Of a stretch of DNA of 8,441 nt, positions 5,042 through 8,441 are shown one piece after another (positions within the stretch are counted from its first letter, which is position 1; each line of letters starts with the position of its first letter). The translations under genes were made by a program, and so were the position numbers. The notes under the pieces were generated by a model. The model had not been told where the DNA came from, searched no databases, and saw only the letters and a list, made by a program, of their open reading frames with translations. This DNA comes from Chthonomonadaceae bacterium (lineage in GTDB: Bacteria > Armatimonadota > Chthonomonadetes > Chthonomonadales > Chthonomonadaceae), in NCBI GenBank assembly GCA_014377395.1, contig JACMPS010000034.1, positions 1-8,441 of the forward strand. The letters run 5' to 3'.

Positions 5042-6269
5042 CCCCTAATTGCTCTGCGATAGCCGCACAAATTGTGCCAACGTTGCTTTCGTGGATCGCG
5101 CCGAGGCAGACACGTCCACTATCCACAATGTAAATGCCCTGCTCACGCAACTTCAACACAACGTCTTTTGTGAGACCGGAGTAGGAGAACATCCCGCTTT
5201 GCCGGAGGATAAAGGAGAAATCCTGCTCCACGCCTCTCGCTTTCAGTTCCTCTACAAACCGGACGCGCATGGTGCGAATATGTTCTCTCATGCCCGTCAA
5301 TTCGCTCTCCCACAAACTCCTCAACTCAGGATCACCCAGAATAATCGCGACCGTTTGCGCTCCGTGTGCCGCCGGATTGGAGTAGTTCGAGCGCACATCC
5401 CGCTTCACCTGGCTCAGCACTCGGTTTGCTTCCTCGGCATTTGTGCCAACGATTGTCAACGCCCCAACCCGCTCCCGGTACAGTGAAAACGACTTGGAGA
5501 AGGAATTTGCGATCAGGTAAGGAATCTGTGCCTGTGCAAAAAGCCGGACGGCGTAAGCGTCCTCTTCCAATCCGACTGCGAAACCCTGATACGCAAAATC
5601 GAGAAACGGGATTAACTCTCGCTTCTGAAACAGCAAAACGACCTGATCCCATTGTTCCTGCGTTAAGTCGGCTCCTGTGGGGTTATGGCAACAAGCGTGA
5701 AGCACGATGATGCTTCCGCTTTTTGCTTCTTCCAGTGAAGTCATCATTGCACTGAATTCAAGGGCGTGAGTTTCCGCGTTGTAGTAAGGGTATCGCTTCA
5801 CATCGAATCCCGCAAACTCGAAAATCTGAGCGTGGTTTTCCCACGACGGATCGCTTAAATAAACGCTGGCTCCCCCCGCAAACCGCGACAGAAAATCGGC
5901 TCCGACACGAAGCGCACCCGTGCCGCCGAGTGCCTGGAGCGTGACGGCGCGACCCTCCGCAACAAGAGCGGAATTCTCCCCGAAAAGCAACGTCTGCACC
6001 CTTCGGTTGTAGTTTGCGTCGCCGTCAATCGGGAGATAAGTTTTCGTGGTCTCCTGCGTGAGAAGTCTGCTTTCCGCTTCATGCACAGAACTTAAAACCG
6101 GAACAATCCCCTTTTCGTTAAGGTAAACGCCCACACCAAGGTTGACTTTATTCAAGTTGGGATCGTTGCGGAATGCTTCGGTGAGTCCTAAAATCGGGTC
6201 GGGGGGCGCAGTAAACACTTCGGCAAAGGGCGCGAACTTCATTTTTGCGGCGGGGGCGGTCATGGTCAT
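5025..6269 (-). CDS. aspC: Aspartate/aromatic-amino-acid aminotransferase (class I, subgroup alpha)
   Basis: This PLP enzyme moves the amino group between aspartate (or Tyr/Phe) and 2-oxoglutarate in the cytoplasm. The product is 414 residues and matches E. coli AspC/TyrB along its length. Visible residues: W143 (stacks on PLP), N196 in HNPTG (195-199), D224 and Y227 in PFLDFAYQGF, the PLP-binding K259 in NSFSKS, R267, R293 in RSNYSNPAAHG (binds the distal carboxylate of dicarboxylic substrates) and R386 (binds the alpha-carboxylate). The N terminus is about 14 residues longer than AspC; the ATG at 6269 is preferred over those at 6263 and 6242 because AGAGGA lies 8 bases upstream. The C terminus ends in SVEC from an intergenic-type repeat, not family sequence. 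It converges with the PII gene. Aspartate versus aromatic preference cannot be decided. Confidence 0.95.
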   Translation of the reverse strand: MTMTAPAAKMKFAPFAEVFTAPPDPILGLTEAFRNDPNLNKVNLGVGVYLNEKGIVPVLSSVHEAESRLLTQETTKTYLPIDGDANYNRRVQTLLFGENSALVAEGRAVTLQALGGTGALRVGADFLSRFAGGASVYLSDPSWENHAQIFEFAGFDVKRYPYYNAETHALEFSAMMTSLEEAKSGSIIVLHACCHNPTGADLTQEQWDQVVLLFQKRELIPFLDFAYQGFAVGLEEDAYAVRLFAQAQIPYLIANSFSKSFSLYRERVGALTIVGTNAEEANRVLSQVKRDVRSNYSNPAAHGAQTVAIILGDPELRSLWESELTGMREHIRTMRVRFVEELKARGVEQDFSFILRQSGMFSYSGLTKDVVLKLREQGIYIVDSGRVCLGAIHESNVGTICAAIAEQLGESVEC

Positions 6270-6403
6270 GTCTCGTATCCTCTTCCCTCACGGAATTACT
6301 TGTCAGGGACGCTTTTCAGGCACACTGCGTCTTCTCTTGACTTTAGTGTACCGGATAAATTCGTGAGGAGGGGACAGATTTCCTGCTTTGAGGGTGTCTG
6401 AAG

Positions 6404-6413
6404 AAGTGTTGAG
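6404..6413 (+). repeat. Solo copy of the AAGTGTTGAG repeat
   Basis: An exact AAGTGTTGAG followed by GTGAAG, in the gap before aspC. Unlike the other copies it has no inverted partner nearby. Confidence 0.6.
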
Positions 6414-6504
6414 GTGAAGATTTTTCTGATTTGTGATAAGGCTTTCAGAGAGTTGGAAACAAAAGTGATTGTGCTACTGTAACGTCCGCGATTGGATGAA
6501 CTTG

Positions 6505-6544
6505 GAACGGCGAAGTCGCAAGCGGTGAATTTATTCCGCCGTTC
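6505..6544. other. Inverted repeat downstream of the PilX-like gene
   Basis: GAACGGCG (6505-6512) and CGCCGTTC (6537-6544) form an 8-bp stem with a 24-base loop, starting about 30 bases after the PilX-like stop. No T-run follows on the minus strand, so it is not a canonical terminator; it could protect the 3' end of the pilin mRNA. Confidence 0.4.
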
Positions 6545-6573
6545 TTGAATTTTGCTTCACAAAAACATTCCTT

Positions 6574-7530
6574 CTACCTTCCCGCATGAACCGTGACCCC
6601 GAAAAGTGAGAGACGTTGACCGGTATCGCTTCCATTATCCACAAGTTGAATCGAGGTCAGGATTTGATTGTCGAAGGTATTAGGAAGCGTGAGGATAATT
6701 TTGTCGAGGCGCGTTGTGTTCAGCGCATTCGTGTAAACCTGTTTTGTGGTGTTATTGTTGATGCTGTTCGTGAAAAGACCTAAATTGTAATCACGAACAT
6801 CGTCATTGCCATTCAGGTCTTTTTTATAGTAAGCACCGTTTGTTCCCATTGCTTCAATATAGGATTGAGGTGAAGTACTCGATTTTCCCCAGAACGTGTT
6901 TAAGAGCAGATGAATCTCGGTAACCGAGTAGAAACTAACGGGGATTTTCAGTGTACGCGGGTTGGCTCCCGTCATATAGAAGGCATTCCAGCAATTATTA
7001 CCGCCTACATTCTCGATCAAAAATGGAACTCCGCCATAGGTCACTTTGCCCTCAGCGTATCCCGTCATCAGTGTCCAGGGAAACGCACTTCCGTAGCGCG
7101 TATTCGCATAGGGTGCAAGACTGACTGGATACCAACGCCGAGAGGGATAAGTTTCCGTCAGGACAAAGTTTTTACCTGCGTATTTGGAGGTCGCTGTCAC
7201 CTTAAATGTATCGGGAATGTTGGAAGCGTTGTCCTCAACTTTAATTGTGACGGTTCCGTTCCCCATGATGCGGTTGTTTTCCACATAGGGTAAATTTTCT
7301 CTCTGCCAGACATATTTCCAGTACCCATACTCCGTTCCTGCGTGTGCCAGGAGGTAAAGGCGGTTTCCATTGTCGAGACGTTTGGAGAAAAGCCGGGTCG
7401 TCATCGCAGTATCTACGACAACGAAAACCAGCATCATCGAAATCAGAAGAGCCACAATTGCAAACAGGGCGATGCTCCCCCTCTCACTTTTTCCCCGGCG
7501 AGTGCATATCGTCTGCTTTCCTCTACTCAT
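6574..7530 (-). CDS. PilX-like minor pilin / type IV pilus assembly protein with C-terminal beta-rich domain
   Basis: A 318-residue protein, probably inner-membrane or pilus-associated. A basic leader (KQTICTRRGKSERG) precedes a hydrophobic helix at about 19-39 (SIALFAIVALLISMMLVFVV), then a helix with LAHAGTEYGYWKYVW (61-75). This follows the PilX/GspK pattern: RG at the possible prepilin peptidase site, no Glu at mature position 5, and an A-G-EY-like motif after the helix. From about 130 on the sequence alternates hydrophobic and polar residues and ends IQLVDNGSDTGQRLSLFGVT, which suggests a beta-sandwich that I cannot name. The ATG at 7530 has GGGGA about 6 bases upstream. It follows the PilW-like gene by 52 bases on the same strand, as in minor-pilin operons. 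Only the N terminus supports the family; the rest is unrecognised. Confidence 0.6.
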   Translation of the reverse strand: MSRGKQTICTRRGKSERGSIALFAIVALLISMMLVFVVVDTAMTTRLFSKRLDNGNRLYLLAHAGTEYGYWKYVWQRENLPYVENNRIMGNGTVTIKVEDNASNIPDTFKVTATSKYAGKNFVLTETYPSRRWYPVSLAPYANTRYGSAFPWTLMTGYAEGKVTYGGVPFLIENVGGNNCWNAFYMTGANPRTLKIPVSFYSVTEIHLLLNTFWGKSSTSPQSYIEAMGTNGAYYKKDLNGNDDVRDYNLGLFTNSINNNTTKQVYTNALNTTRLDKIILTLPNTFDNQILTSIQLVDNGSDTGQRLSLFGVTVHAGR

Positions 7531-7582
7531 CTTTCTTCCCCGTTTTCCGCTCTGGAGCGCGTCGTTCGCCTGTCCGTTATTC

Positions 7583-8441
7583 TTATTGAAATTTGTAAAT
7601 TCTCACAGCGTAATCCGTGTTCGGGTCGGTTCCATCCCCGAAAAAGTCACGCTTCGGCGAGAGAAACAGATAACGCACTCTTGCCGGAACCATCACCGAG
7701 GCATTGTTGCCGTTGATCGAAAAGTCTTGTGCGAGGTCATTGCTCCCGAAGTTGCGGTGCGTAGTGGTGTACGCGGAGATCGCCCCGGCATAATTAGGCG
7801 CGATTGCTCCCGGCACTCGCGGATTGGTAGAGGCGGAGAGCAAAACGCTCGTCGTACTGAACACACCGAGTGTCGCCGAAAAGTCATCGTTGGAGGTGGC
7901 ACCGGGTTGCAGGTCTCCCACAACCTCAAGCGTGATCGTATCGCCGGGAAAAATATCGTAAGCCTGAAGATCAATCGGAGCGGCATCGGTAGCAAGTGGA
8001 TCGGAGGAACTACTCAAGTAGGTTGCCGTCGGCACAAGCGGAACATAGAATGAGGAGATGTTGACGCGGCGCATCATCACGCCCCAGGATTGCTCGAAGC
8101 CGTAAACGTTTGTGCCTTCAGTGGCGATGCCTTTTGCTCGAATCCGCACTGAGTTAGAGTTTGGATTGGGGGCAATCTGAAAAATTTCGATGTTATCGTA
8201 ATAGGGATTGCCCGCGCTGTCTTTTGTCCAGAGAACATCCGGCGCAAACGTACCGTTGACGCTTGAGGAAGTGGCTCTCCAGAGAATTGTTCCTCCAGCT
8301 ACGCCGGGGTTTCCGGTAGAATCAGACAAATAATAACGCACCTGTCTATTCTGCGTGTAGCCGAGCCAACCCCCACTCCAACTGACCGTATTTGTTCCGT
8401 CTCCATTGATTGCCGGAAAGGTGAACGTGTAGATCGAAGTC
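7583..8441 (-). CDS. PilW-like minor pilin, C-terminal part (5' end outside window)
   Basis: The frame is open to the right edge, so the GTG at 8341 is not the start: codons 8342-8440 read TSIYTFTFPAINGDGTNTVS and onward, clearly protein-like. About 285 residues are visible. The block QVRYYLSD (near 8341) followed by GGTILWRAT is typical of PilW-type proteins after their missing N-terminal methylation helix. A second part has a beta-rich stretch (DTITLEVVGDLQPG) and ends VPARVRYLFLSPKRDFFGDG followed by TDPNTDYAVRIYKFQ. The Asp-rich loop there could bind calcium; this is inference. The stop (TAA) is 52 bases before the PilX-like gene. The predicted role is a minor pilin that starts or modifies a type IV pilus. 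If the hidden N terminus lacks a prepilin motif, it would instead be a secreted beta-sandwich protein. Confidence 0.6.
   Translation of the reverse strand, partial: TSIYTFTFPAINGDGTNTVSWSGGWLGYTQNRQVRYYLSDSTGNPGVAGGTILWRATSSSVNGTFAPDVLWTKDSAGNPYYDNIEIFQIAPNPNSNSVRIRAKGIATEGTNVYGFEQSWGVMMRRVNISSFYVPLVPTATYLSSSSDPLATDAAPIDLQAYDIFPGDTITLEVVGDLQPGATSNDDFSATLGVFSTTSVLLSASTNPRVPGAIAPNYAGAISAYTTTHRNFGSNDLAQDFSINGNNASVMVPARVRYLFLSPKRDFFGDGTDPNTDYAVRIYKFQ

Larger units (their letters stand above)
6270..6573. other. Gap without a recognised gene (aspC upstream region)
   Basis: These 304 bases separate the PilX-like gene from aspC. They hold a single AAGTGTTGAG repeat (6404-6413), an 8-bp inverted repeat (6505-6544), and the aspC ribosome site. 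A TACACT lies about 76-81 bases before the aspC ATG but lacks a -35 box at the right distance, so no promoter is claimed. No RNA gene or conserved small protein was seen. Confidence 0.5.

Noticed and set aside
7370..8053. A 227-residue plus-strand frame opposite the pilin genes
   Set aside because: It spans two minus-strand genes and their gap, is rich in Arg and Cys in a shadow-like way, and has no recognisable domain.
8339..8341. GTG as the start of the PilW-like protein
   Set aside because: The frame continues upstream to the window edge with protein-like sequence, so the gene is simply cut off.

Overview
The window carries the classical bacterial str (streptomycin) operon on the minus strand, in the order rpsL (S12), rpsG (S7), fusA (EF-G), tuf (EF-Tu, cut off by the left edge). 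Upstream of it, towards the right, lie a small double zinc-ribbon membrane protein (minus), a PII nitrogen-signalling protein (plus), an aspartate/aromatic aminotransferase (minus), and two type IV pilus minor-pilin-like genes (minus, the first cut off by the right edge). All proteins look intact within the window.

Organism: a bacterium that makes type IV pilus-like fibres. The proteins resemble those of free-living Gram-negative-type lineages, and large low-complexity minor pilins next to housekeeping genes would fit Armatimonadota or a neighbouring phylum. That placement is only a guess, since the sequence contains no rRNA. Shine-Dalgarno sites are uneven: good for rpsG, aspC and the PilX-like gene; distant or absent for fusA, the PII gene and the zinc-ribbon gene.

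Layout: 2-301 tuf (N-terminal 100 residues); 302-597 a gap with two strong hairpins; 598-2724 fusA; 2725-2856 a gap with a GC-rich hairpin and two competing helices just before fusA; 2857-3327 rpsG; 3328-3402 a gap made largely of an 18-bp inverted repeat; 3403-3774 rpsL; 3775-4205 a leader region with a good sigma70-type promoter, about 180 bases of structured sequence, an intrinsic terminator, and a hairpin before rpsL. Then 4206-4550 zinc-ribbon protein and 4555-4893 PII, divergent with start codons 4 bp apart; 4894-5024 a convergent gap with repeats; 5025-6269 aminotransferase; 6270-6573 a gap without a recognisable gene; 6574-7530 PilX-like protein; 7583-8441 PilW-like protein (5' part missing).

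No defence system, mobile gene, CRISPR array or new enzyme cluster was found. The most interesting content is non-coding. A 10-base word (AAGTGTTGAG) occurs five times, always in gaps or at gene ends; one copy supplies the last residues and stop codon of the aminotransferase, and one pair builds the hairpin between S12 and S7, where S7 autoregulation acts in E. coli. A promoter-terminator pair upstream of rpsL suggests either a small RNA or an attenuated leader of the str operon. EF-Tu carries Ala where nearly all bacteria have the Ile of the GTPase hydrophobic gate.
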